DNA from: Talinum fruticosum
Lineage: Eukaryota; Streptophyta; Magnoliopsida; Caryophyllales; Talinaceae
Assembly (NCBI GenBank): GCA_021018815.1
Contig: JAITYX010000064.1
Coordinates: forward strand, 558,001-622,000
DNA length: 64,000 bases
Reading direction: 5' to 3'
In this document: one piece after another, positions 54,200-64,000 of the stretch
How the letters are laid out: each line of letters opens with the position of its first letter
Numbering within the stretch: the stretch's first letter is position 1
Translations under genes and position numbers: made by a program
The notes under the pieces: model-generated
The model's database searches: none
What the model saw: only the letters and a program-made list of their open reading frames with translations
What the model was told of the DNA's origin: nothing

Positions 54200-56399
54200 A
54201 TTTTTCTAAGGCATCCGATAAATTTAAGAGGGCATTGAATGTCATTGACATAGTTTCGCTTATGTTATCTTACTTTCATTTGTCCGAGTTGCATGCTCAG
54301 GAATTTGATAAGCTCCTTAGAGCTCGACAGACATTTGAATTGGAGCTTGATCTTGAGATGAGGAGTGGCTGATGCTCCTTGAGCCTTCTTAATACTATTT
54401 TAGGAGGCATTAGTTTAGGTGCACCCAGACACCTAACCCGGTGTACTCGTTCCTTCTCTTTAATTTTTTCTTTTTTTTTCCTTTTCCTGTTTTTAGTTGT
54501 GGATATTTAGGGTTATGTTTTTGTTTTTACTTTTAGTTGTCGATATTTAGGATTATGCTTTTGTGCGTTGATCATTTTGAGGATAAACTTTGGATATTGT
54601 TGAGCCATGTTGGCCATGATCACCCACATGTATTTATTTATGTTTTATTTTTATTAAAAATTTTTTTGGTAGTGTCTTTGTATATAATTGAGTCTATTTT
54701 GTTGGAGTGGTTGCTCCTTAGCTCCCAATGAGGATATTGTGAGATCTAGGTATGGGGGAGGAGAAGTCATGCTTCAATATTTTGAAAAAGAACAAAAAAG
54801 AGAAAAAAATTTCAAAATTGCAAAAAGATTCTTGATTTTTAAAAATTATTTTTGGGGAGTTTGTGGCATTTTGATTAATTTTGACTCCTTGTTACTTGGT
54901 TATTAGTGTGTATATATTTATGATGTATATAATAGACTTTGATCCAAAATATGTCATTCTATGTCCCTTTTGAATTCCGACATTCAATTATTGAGTTAGT
55001 TTGACTTTGGTAGAGGAACCTGTGAGATTTTGAGCCTTATAGACTAATTCATTAATTTTAGTCTCATATTTCATTTCATGTGTGACTCTTCCTTGGTGCA
55101 TTTCCTCCAGAACTTGCTTTGTCTCTCTTTTAGATCACATTTGGCATTTGCATTATGTAATATGATAGAGGCATTCATTCATTTGTTTTCAAACTACATG
55201 AGCCGAAAGCCACCTTACTATATATACCATTTTTGCTAACCCTTTGAGCTTTAACCTATTCTTTGTTATACCTACATCCACTTTACCCTTGGCCCATATA
55301 TTTTTCCTGTACCTAAGTCAGGTCCAGTGGAGTAACATTTCTTGAGATGGGTAGTTTTGAGTTGTATATAAATAGTGTTTTGTTTGTTTACGTATTTTGA
55401 AAAGGAGGATTTATATTAATAAAAAAATTAGATGTATCCCCTAGAGGTTGATAGACCCTTTGGAATTGAGTTGAGTTCATGATTCCCATGCTAATAGTAT
55501 TTGTTTTCAAAAAAAAATGAAAAAAATGAAAAAAATAAAAAAAATGAGAAAAGTGAAAAAAATATAAGTGAAAAAAATAAGAATAAGTGATTGGCATGAG
55601 AAAAGTTCAAAAGTTGTTATGCTCATTCCTTAGGTTTTCTCGGGGTTTATTTGTGCTGAAAGAAGTGTATTGAGATAGATATTTTATTCATATTTTGGAA
55701 GTGTTTTTTGCTCCTTAGTCATTAGGCCTTGGTTATTTAACTCCACATTTCCCAAATTGATTTCCCTTCTTACCCATGAACCTTAGCCCCATTACAACCC
55801 TTAAAAAGTCCTCTTGATTGCATTTGCATTTTGCCTACATAGTGGTAGAGAATTGATAGTATGACCAAGCCTATGGTAGGGTGCGCTATTGAAATGAGTT
55901 TTGAGTGAACCATTATTATATATTCTAAACACAAGAATGTGAGTGTTCCACTTTACCTTAAAGTGAGGTTATACCATTCTAACTTGCTCATTATTTACTA
56001 CTTGGGGAAAAATTGGTATGTGGATGTCATTAATGGAGGATCAAATGTCTTGATATGTGCATTGTTTTTATATGCATGTTAATATCCGACGTACGAGGGT
56101 GATATGGTTGATTAAAATGTGCACAATTCCTTCCCACTTTGTATATATGTTTGTGAAAATTTTTGAAAAACCCAAAAAGATTTCCTTTTTCTCTTTCTCT
56201 TTTGTTTTTCTTTTTCAAGATTTTGTCGGTATATCTTTTACAAACCCTCACGAGACCTCACTCGTCCACTTGGGCTACCAAGGGGTTTAAAGGGCTTGTT
56301 GCACATGATAAGTGCAATCGCGATTCCTGCGAAAGTGAGTTAGATTTTATTTACTTTTGTTTTGCTCGAGGACGAGGAAAAGCTAGGTGTAGGGGTATT
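54200..56399 (+). other. Non-coding 3' internal region of copy A
   Basis: No long ORF. Contains A/T-rich stretches (GAAAAAAATGAAAAA type at 55505-55590) and an imperfect purine-rich tract ending GGTGTAGGGGTATT just before the 3' LTR, probably a decayed polypurine tract. Conserved with copy B at 45320-46623 and 61089-61900. Confidence 0.55.
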
Positions 56400-57909
56400 T
56401 GTTCGGTCCAAATATTACGTCATTTTTACCCTTATTTATTTAGTTTTTGTCCCGCAAAATAATATAAATTTTATGATTTTTACTATTATTATTTATTTTT
56501 ATAGGTAATAAATCAAGTACGACAAGTTGAGGAAAATTGATGCAAAAATGATAGGAATTTAACAATTTGAAACCTTTTGATTGTTTTGCTCCAAATATCT
56601 CTTACCAATTATATAGGCCCGACCCATAATCACGCTCGAAATTAGTCCAGTCGTGGCAATCAAGAAAAAGGGGCACGAATTGGTTCAGTAAAATTTTGGA
56701 CCTCGACATCATGATGATGACAGCACGACATCATCAGCAAAGCAATCTTCCCTGCAAATTAAATTGAAGATGAGGAATTTAAGTTGTGGTGACATCATCA
56801 TGGCATCATGCTGATGTCAGCACATTAAAACCCTCAATATTTTGTTTATAAAAGGGACGCAGCGAGGGCAATTAAAGGGGCAGCAGCTTGAGGTTTTAGA
56901 GTAAATTAGGTTTAGCTTAGGATTAATTTTAGTTTTTTTACCTCTTGTAAATTTTATCTCAAATACTATAGATTCAATTATTATTTTTAGTTCTAGTTAT
57001 TAAGTCGGTTTCGACGGTTTCGGTTTGATTCGTTCCTGGTAAATTTTTCCCTTTTGTCTTTCGTTTCTCTTTAGTTTGTTTAATTTAATTTAAAGATTCG
57101 ATTTCTATTATATTTTGATGTTACTAGTAGTTATATTATTTGTTTAATCTCATGTTTAACTTTATTTTGTTAGTTTACGTCATTATTCGAGTCAATTTTT
57201 GTTATTAGTTGTTAGATTAATTTTGATTCATGTTAATTAGTTGTTAGTTTGTGTCACTTTAGTTCTGATTAACCTCCTTGATGGCTAATTAATTTTATTT
57301 AGGCCTTTGCTTACCTATTTTATGCTAGTATTTTGGGATTGTTTCTCATACCTACCACATAGGTTCAATGTGATGTCCGAAAAGGTCTTTTCATCTTGAT
57401 TGTTAGGCGGTTGGTCTATCACTGAAAGGTGGAGTCAATTTACTAGTGTGGGTAAAGAGAATAGTTGGGATTTTGGCATGAAAATAGCCCGAATTCTAGT
57501 TAGGTCCGAAGTTGTTATTTTTGTCGTTTAGTTGGGCTAACTCCACAAACGTAAGTGTTAAAATAACTAAATTAGCTCATGACCCTCGAAAGTGTGGCTT
57601 GAGTAGGCTTTGATGGTGCAACCGACCACTCCTAAATACTTGCATAGACTTGGTTAGGTTTAGGCTTGTCTTGATTAGTTAGTTTATTAAGTGGTAAAAT
57701 CACAACCCGAGCATATTTTTATTTGCTTTCTAGGTTAGTTTAATCACCATACATATCTCATCTCGTGTTGATTCGCTTAGACGGAAAGTTTAAGATAACT
57801 TTGATATTTGAAACACAACTCTCTGTGGACACGACCCATGTTTGCCTGGCTAACTACAACTACGCTGTGCACTTGCGGTTACAATTTTAGAACTTAATTC
57901 CTCCTAACA
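56400..57909 (+). repeat. 3' LTR of copy A
   Basis: Starts TGTTCGGTCCAAATATTACG, ends CTCCTAACA. The next base begins the continuation of the CACTA transposase (ACG GCC TAT CTC GGA CAT). Confidence 0.93.
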
Positions 57910-59735
57910 ACGGCCTATCTCGGACATCGAAAGTTTCTTCCCTTTTCCCATCAATATTGTAAGAAAAAGAAGGCTTTTAATGGTAAAAACCAAGATGGAT
58001 TGTGCTCCAACTCCATTAACAGGACATCAAATATATGTGCAAGTGAATGATTTTGATATGGAGTTCAATGAAGCCCTACCAACTTCAATCCAAAAATGGT
58101 GTATGGAAAAAAGATCAATATTTTTTGATCTTCTATATTGAAAAGAGTTGTATGTGAGATAAAGTCTTGACGTAATGCATATAGAGAAAACATCTGCGAA
58201 ATTCTCGGTGGCACTTTTCCGAACATACCGGGAAGACTAAGGATGGAGAGAAAACACGACTTGATATGTGTGAAATGGGAATACGGGTGGAATTAACACC
58301 ACAACTAAAGGGGATAAGAAAATATTTGCCTCCAGCATCTTATACGTTGGGTAGAATGGAAAAACAACGTTTGTGTGAGATTTTGAAGAAACTCAAAGTG
58401 CCACGAGGATATTCTTCAAACATCGGTAGACTCGTTTCGATGTCCGATTATAGACTAATCGGTTTTACATCTCACGATTGTCATGCTTTGATGCAACAAA
58501 TATTGCTAGTTGCTATCCGAGCCGTGATGCGAAGCATATCGGACAGTCGATCACAAAACTTTGCTTCTTCTTCAATGCCAATATGTAGCAAAGTCATTGA
58601 TTTGGAGAACTGGATGATCTTCGATGCAACGTGATCTTTACATTGTGCCAACTTGAGATGTACTTCCCACCTTCTTTTTTTTATATCATGGTGCACCTAG
58701 TTGTCCATTTGGTAAGAGAAGTACGATTTTGTGGCGCGATTTTTATCGATGGATGTACCCTTTTGAACGTTTTATGAAAATTCTCAAACGGTATGTTAGA
58801 AATCGGTACCGACCGGAAGCGTGCATTATTGAGGCACACACAGCTGAGGAGTGTGTCGAGTTCTATTGTGAATACTATTCCTAAATGAAAGAAGTTGGTA
58901 TTCCAAAACATCGATTTATGGATCAATGGGCAGGGAAATTGGGGCTGACGGTTCTAACAATCGGTCGGGATATGAAGGATCAAACACATCTTTATATTCT
59001 ACACAACAACGATGAAGTCCAACCATTCATTAATGAGCACAAATCCCTCATAAAGAGACAATACTGAGGAAAAAGTGAGTGGGTACTGATATATCATAAT
59101 CGCATATTGGTCAACCGGTTCGGAGATAGAGTCATCACTAGCTATTGGAAGAATCATGAGAACATATCTCGCAAATATTAATAAGCTTGGCTAGAGGGTC
59201 ACAGTTGGAAGTCATACGTTACCGTGGGTATGGCATCGATGGATACTCTTTCTACACAAAGAGCCAGAATAATAAGAGCACCTCGCAAAATAGTGGGGTC
59301 ACATTGGAGGCTCATGCACTTCATGTTTCCAGCTCCAAGGACCAAAATTCCATTCTAGCTAAAATGTCATATTATGGAGTCATTAAGGAGATATGGGAGC
59401 TACACTATGTTTACTTACGTGAGCCGATTTTCCGGTGCAAATGGGTTGACAATAACAACGGTGACTCGAGTTGATGAGATGGGATTCACGATGGTCGATC
59501 TCACAAGAGAATGGCATAAATGGGATCAATTCATTATGGCATCCCAAGCAAGACAAGTGTTCTATATTGAGGACCCAACAAATGATAAGTAGTCTATTAT
59601 TCTTCAAGGGAAGAGGCACGTTGCTGATGGGGTTGGTGAAGATGTGTGTGAGTTTGTTGAGGAGACCCCGACCTTCTCCTTGAGAATGCCTGTCGAAAAT
59701 AAGGATCCCAATTTTGAAAAATTGTATTGAAGGGT
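57910..59735 (+). pseudogene. CACTA TNP2 transposase, part 2, with DUF4218 and DUF4216 regions
   Basis: Resumes directly after the 3' LTR with TAYLGHRKFLPFSHQY, then PTPLTGHQIYVQV and SIFFDLLY-stop-KEL and SLDVMHIEK, ending the TNP2 domain near 58190. At 58266-58634 an open frame has MGIRVELTPQL, YLPPASYTL, LKVPRGYSSNI and SHDCHALMQQ; then, in other frames, MVHLVVHLVREVRFCG follows to about 58870. This is DUF4218, the usual partner of TNP2. At 59187-59600 SYYGVIKEIWELHY, FRCKWVDNN and GFTMVDLTREW, and ASQARQVFYIEDP, give DUF4216. Several stops and frameshifts make it dead. Domain order is that of plant En/Spm transposases. Confidence 0.88.
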
Positions 59736-60764
59736 TGTCCATCAAGAAGAAATATATATTGAAGATAAGTCCAAAGGAGGGGCAAAAAGGGTATAAACCA
59801 TGTAATTATATCAACTCGGTAAGAACATTATTGTATAACAATTTTTATTCTAGAGGATATCTATGTTGTTGCTGTTTTAGAAACTGCCTTTTCATTATTT
59901 TTGACTTGTAGTATTCATGTAACCGATCATTGTTGATGAGGATCAAAATAAGGACTTAGTTGTCCAATAGAAGGGTAGAATGCTTTTTCGGTTGAGAAGC
60001 GGAAGCTGAGATTAGCGATCAATGTTAGTTTTGATGTCCTTTCCCATTTTATAATCTTTCTATGTTTGTTCTGTTTTTTATGGAGAATTTGTTGCTTTAG
60101 GTACCCGAACTTTGTAGAAGATCATTCTTCGATGAGGGTCAAAAGGTCGAAGCTTTTTCGAGTAATGTTTCTAGAGGATAATTGCCGCTTAACGCTTTTC
60201 TCGGTTTTGGTTGCTAATATCAGCTCCCACTTCTCAACAAGGAATTTTTGGTATAAATTCAGCTGAAGTGATTTATACCACGAAATTCCTTGTTGTGAAG
60301 CGGGAGCGGAATAGCGACAAAATGTTAGCGTTGTTGTCACTTTTTAATTTATGATCCTTCTATGTTTGTTATGTTTCTTGTGGATAAATTGTTGATTAAC
60401 GTTTTCCTTAGTTTTTAGGTAAACAAGAACTCCAAACAATGTATTCATGAGAGGAGCATCACTTTGGGACGATGACTAAGGAAATAGAGGTTGCCTGGTG
60501 AGATGTCCTGTTTGTGTATTCATTTTTCGAGTACTTATGTCAAAAAGTTTATCTCTTTGTCTTGAAACTTTGTGGTTGTAATGTGGAATTGTGTTGTCGA
60601 ACTTGTTATAGATGGAACTTGTTGTGGTTGTAATAATGTAGGAAATTTTTGTAATATTTGGAACAATTGAGGTCTGTTGGTTATTACTTGTGTAAGTTGT
60701 GATATATTTTGTAGTGTATTTTGTATAGGGGTTACGGAAAAACAAAAAAAATTATAAAAAAATT
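59736..60764. other. CACTA right interior, non-coding
   Basis: No intact ORF; holds the hairpin listed separately and roughly 300-bp spaced direct repeats. Probably transposase 3' untranslated sequence. Confidence 0.45.
60213..60329. repeat. Short hairpin in the CACTA right interior
   Basis: The arms TTCTCAACAAGGAATTT...GGTATAAAT (from 60231) and ATTTATACC...AAATTCCTTGTTGTGAA (to 60299) pair around a centre near 60264; weaker pairing extends to GCTAA.AT at 60213 and ATGTTAGC at 60329. Sequence on either side (60040-60080 and 60350-60395) shares TCTTTCTATGTTTGTT-like direct repeats. Confidence 0.75.
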
Positions 60765-61088
60765 CAGACCTATGACAACGTTTATTACATTAGAATCGTC
60801 GTCATATGTCTTGGGTTAAACATTTTGGCATTTCTACTATGATTTGTGTCGGGACATATGACGACAATTCAAATGTAAGAACCGTCGTCATAAGTCACTC
60901 TATGACAACAATTTTATTGGAAAAGCTGTCGTTATACAGTGACCTATGAGGATGGTTTTTAATCTTAACCATCGTCATATGTGCTCTTTTACTATGGTTT
61001 TAAACTCGTACTAAAAGATACTATAGACAGCGACGACCACATACACGACGCCCTTTAACCGTAGTTAAAAGTGGTTCCTGTAGTAGTG
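60765..61088 (+). repeat. Right terminal and subterminal repeats of the CACTA element
   Basis: Repeated ATCGTCGTCATATGTC, AACCGTCGTCATAAGTC and AACCATCGTCATATGTG units lead to the terminal GTTCCTGTAGTAGTG. Confidence 0.85.
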
Positions 61089-62375
61089 ATAGTCATACAA
61101 CTAGCTCAAGAATCAAATATCGAGGTTCAAATCGAGGTATGAAATGCCACTCTTTGGACTAAGTTATATCATGTGCATCACACTTATATACAAACTAATA
61201 ACCAAATAACATGGGTTAAAGCGAAGAAAAATGGTACAAACTCCCTAAAACTATTTCTCAAAAATGAAAATCTTTTTGATATTTTTGAAAATGTTTCTAT
61301 TGTTTTTTTTTTCATTTTCAAAAGTTTGAAGTATAATTTCTCCTTCCCCACACCTAGATCTCAATATGTCCTCATTAGGTGCCACGAAGCAACCATACCT
61401 ACATAACGGACTACGTTATGTATAAAAATACTACTACTAAAAATAACAAGGAAAAACAAAACATTAATGTATACATGTGGGTGATCATGGCCATTATGGC
61501 ACAACAAGATCCAAAGTTCATCCTCAAAATTATCACCCTATAAAATCATAATCTTAAGTATCCACAACTAAAAGTACAAAGAAATAAAAGATAAGAAAAT
61601 AAAATATGTAGGGGAAGGGATGGAACGATCTTAACCGGTGAGGTGTCTGAGTGCTCCTAAACTAATGCCTCCTAAGATAGTAACAGGGATGCTTGAGGAG
61701 CTTATCAAATACCTGAGCATACAACTTAGATGAATACGAATAAGTGAACACAACAAGTATGTTAGTGATATTAAGTACCTTCTTAAACATATCGAAGCCT
61801 TATAAGAACTAAAAGAATTATCAAAGAAGCAAGTTCACATGATTTTTCTAAGCATGTCCTCTAGGTAAACATGAAAAGGGTCAATGGCTTGTAACCTCCA
61901 AATGCACCTACGGACACAATATTGTCAACCACATCCTCCTTAAGCATGTCAAATGAGTTATCCACATGACCCATATCCAAACTAGAATCACAAATCATAT
62001 ATAATAGTCAATGGGCCCACAAAAATGATATTTTGGGGAAGAGGAGGGTGGTAAACAAGTCGGGGACTCATGATCATCAAATTCAAGACTAGTATGTGAT
62101 GCCTTGAACACAACCATCTCACATGACTCCCCTAAAGAAGTCTTCGGATCAAGCACCTCAACTAAAGCATTGTCTAACTCACAATATAAATCATGCTCAC
62201 CAACTAAGTATCTAACACTAATGACAACCTCAATGTTATCCCCGTGTGTGATATGTTGTAGGATAAAGCAACAATGGGTATAGTAGTCAAGGGAGGTCAA
62301 TCTCTTCCTCTAGTACGGACTCTAAAGGAAAATAAGACTCATCATCATCATAGCAAATGGCCTCAATTGTAGTTG
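61089..62375 (-). mobile_element. 5' half of the internal region of Athila-like copy B
   Basis: On the minus strand this matches 53610-55018 of copy A in order: ATTGAGGCCATTTGCTATGATGATGATG, DLYCELDNALVEVLDPKTSLGESCE at 62205-62130, GATAACTCATTTGACATG, TTAGGAGGCATTAGTTTAGG, CACCCACATGTAT and TTACTTGGTTATTAGT-like, up to the CACTA border. The 101-codon frame at 62300-61995 is the best surviving coding piece. The far side of the CACTA element (45320-46623) continues it. Homology is lost near 62375, where another repeat begins. Confidence 0.78.
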
Positions 62376-62379
62376 AATT

Positions 62380-62640
62380 TCATTGGGGGTGTTCATGGTT
62401 CGATTCAATTCCGACCAGTTCTTTTTAACTATTTAAACCGACTAATCGGTTCGTAAAAACATGAACTACAACCATAGCCGATTAATTGATTCGTAAAAAC
62501 ATACACTGCACCTATGACCGGATTGATCGATTTGTAAAAAATGAACCACAACCATAGCTATTTAACCGAGTTTTTAGTTCGATTCACAAGGATAACCGAA
62601 ACCCGAAGCCAAAAAGTTCAACGAGTAAGTTATAAAAAAT
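62380..62640. mobile_element. GGTTCG/AACCGA-type repeat element
   Basis: Begins GGGGGTGTTCATGGTTCGATTC and holds degenerate repeats of AACCGACTAATCGGTTCGTAAAAACATGAACTACAACCATAG-type wording in both orders. It resembles short hAT-related plant elements. It truncates copy B on one side. Confidence 0.4.
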
Positions 62641-62829
62641 AACAAAATAAAAATATAATTATAATTCTCCTAGGGCTGATTAATTTGTTTCATATTGTTT
62701 TTTGGTCTTTAATCTTGGTTGTTTTTTTTTTTTGGTTCGGAGAAGATACAAAGAGCAATACAATACAACAGGAAAAGGGGAATTGAACCTAAGATCTAAT
62801 GCACTCATGACCTCAATCTTGACCACTAG

Positions 62830-62965
62830 GTAGAGTCGGGCAACGAGCCGGGCCAGGTCGGGCTAGGGCCGGCCCATTACTATAAAGGGCCGGGCTGAGT
62901 AAGGAAAAAATGGGTCGGGCCGGGTCATGGGCCAGCTGACCCTGACCTGCCTTGTGGCAAGCTCC
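62830..62965. repeat. GGGCCGGGC-rich repeat
   Basis: About 130 bases rich in GGGCCGG and CGGGTC, markedly more GC-rich than the neighbourhood. Probably part of another small hAT-related element; ends not resolved. Confidence 0.4.
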
Positions 62966-63828
62966 TTCACCTACCCAAAACTGAATGAATACAATAAGAG
63001 GAGGTTATGATGCTCTTATCAATTTTCAGCGTCCAACTATAAGCTGGAAAGAAAGCAAGTTTTCTCCTCTGCAGCATAATTAACAGTTAGAGATACATTT
63101 TTCTTTCAACCCCTGAGTTTGTGAAATAAACAATCACAAATCCAAACTGAATGAAAGAACTGAGGTCTTTGCCGCAGTCTTGATAGTCCAGTATGCTCAA
63201 AATGGTTCTCAATTTCAAATGAAATAAATACAGCAGAAAGTCTGATGTCTATCAAACAAAACTTCACATCTGTTTCCTGCAGCTCGTTCGCTGTCTTCAG
63301 TATGTATGAAAATGAAATCTTTCATTCCGCAATACAGTTTTTAGGGTCTCTCTATCACAGCAGAACTGCCTCCATATCTAGCAGATAAAGTTTGAGTTTT
63401 TCATCTTATCAACACAAAGTTACCAACTTTTTCAATCTCCATTAGTCCACCTGCAGATTGGAAATATGACCTGTTTTATTGCTCCATCACAGATTGGGAT
63501 GGAACAATCAAGGTAAGTCAAGATGCTCTCGAAAATATCCATCACAGATTGGAAAATTAGACTCAAAGAAGAAGAGTTGTCATCAAACCAACGTCACATA
63601 TCGTTCAGCCAACTAGAACATGTTAATCAGTGGTGGACATCAAAACTTCAAACATAATTATAACAGACACAGATTGTTCTCACAACTATAACCAAACTTC
63701 AAGACACAACCTCACAATCATCACAGGCCCTGCCAATATAAAATGTGTCAAATTAACATTCATTTTTGGACCGAACTACTAATCCATTCATTCATTTCTA
63801 TCGTATTTCTTTAAAGAATGAATTCTGG
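62966..63828. other. Intergenic DNA, no gene recognised
   Basis: Less AT-rich than most of the window, with repeated CATCACAGATTGG (63487, 63540) but no ORF or known motif. Confidence 0.4.
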
Positions 63829-64000
63829 GGTGGTTTGTTATGGTATAGAAGCCATTATATTGAGATGATAAGCTCAAATTGTCGGTAGTTTCATTATGCC
63901 CACAAGGTGTTCGACGAAATGCCATAAACAACAATAAAAATTGACCGGATATACTAATCTTTACATGGCAAAAAATAGTACGCAATTCATTCAATTATAT
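63829..64000 (+). pseudogene. Possible decayed PPR-repeat fragment (window edge)
   Basis: One + strand frame reads AHKVFDEMP (63899-63925), the hallmark of plant pentatricopeptide repeats, followed after a stop by TTIKIDRIY and further stops. Upstream text in the same frame (WYRSHYIEMISSNCR, stop, FHY) does not form a clear repeat. It may continue past the window. Too short and too broken for a firm call. Confidence 0.35.

Larger units (their letters stand above)
51464..57909 (+). mobile_element. Non-autonomous Athila-like LTR retrotransposon (copy A), complete with two LTRs
   Basis: Two direct repeats of about 1.5 kb (51464-52964, 56400-57909), both TGTTCGGTCC...CCTAACA, flank a 3.4 kb internal region. 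The primer-binding site TGGCGCCGTTGC (52971-52982) fits the 3' end of tRNA-Asp, as in Athila elements. The internal region has a broken gag-like ORF but no protease, reverse transcriptase, RNase H or integrase motif, so mobility needed proteins from another element. The LTRs differ by a few percent by eye. The flanks AGGGT and ACGGC are not a clean target duplication. It is inserted in the CACTA transposase gene between codons for KNGKRG and AYLGHRKF. Confidence 0.9.
46624..61088 (+). mobile_element. CACTA (En/Spm) DNA transposon, 14.5 kb with nested retroelement
   Basis: The left end starts CACTACTACGAGAACTATTT. The right end, reverse complemented, starts CACTACTACAGGAACCACTT. Both are classic CACTA termini. 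Flanking trinucleotides are ACA (left) and ATA (right), a 3-bp target duplication with one change. Subterminal GACGGTT/AACCGTC-type motifs cluster within 250 bases of both ends, where TNPA-type proteins bind in this superfamily. The + strand carries a decayed TNP2 transposase gene. Removing the nested 6.4 kb LTR element leaves about 8.0 kb, a normal autonomous size. It sits inside copy B of an Athila-like element, whose sequence is continuous across the excision point. Confidence 0.9.

Noticed and set aside
51459..57914. Perfect target-site duplication for LTR copy A
   Set aside because: Flanks are AGGGT and ACGGC, only three of five positions equal; insertion is supported instead by the interrupted transposase.

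Overview
The window looks like nuclear DNA from a flowering plant, probably a eudicot. It is strongly AT-rich, holds few genes, has introns with GT/AG borders, and is packed with plant-type transposons (CACTA, Athila-like and other LTR elements, L1-type LINEs, hAT-like and fold-back MITEs) and long microsatellites. I see no rRNA, tRNA, CRISPR array or bacterial-style operon.

Only three host genes can be supported. Two are intronless RING-H2 E3-ligase genes of the BRH1/RHA type on the + strand, at 7101-7622 and 26153-26685. They share the N-terminal MGFPAGYTE and sit 19 kb apart; the second carries a one-base frame break in a C run. The third, on the - strand at 39020-43598, is an eight-exon gene for a cysteine-rich PLAC8-like protein with a Tyr/Pro-rich tail. 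Its splice sites and phases are intact, but it has three one-base frame breaks, each at a homopolymer run. A very decayed PPR-like fragment lies at the right edge.

Layout. 1-6420: AT-rich DNA, a fold-back MITE, then an ORF1-only LINE remnant (- strand) split by a 1.96 kb solo LTR. 6421-8250: first RING gene and a duplicated 3' flank. 8251-13634: intergenic DNA with a MITE whose arms are G-quadruplex-like. 13635-16478: second solo LTR with an exact 5-bp target duplication. 16479-26000: AT-rich intergenic DNA, microsatellites, a TTCGG-rich element and another MITE. 26041-26790: second RING gene. 26791-31000: empty AT-rich DNA. 31020-34965: LINE remnants in two orientations. 34966-38319: no recognised gene. 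38320-43600: hAT-like MITE, the PLAC8-like gene, and a second hAT-like MITE in its second intron. 45320-62375: a three-layer nest. An old Athila-like element (- strand) is split by a 14.5 kb CACTA transposon (46624-61088), whose TNP2 transposase gene is split by a younger element of the same Athila-like family (51464-57909, two 1.5 kb LTRs). The CACTA element also holds two related 600-bp palindromes. 62380-64000: short repeat-derived elements and the PPR-like scrap.

The genes do not form a pathway. The main biological stories are the recent RING-H2 duplication, the transposon nest with its hairpin-forming inverted repeats, and the pattern of single-base homopolymer breaks, which may be assembly errors rather than gene death.
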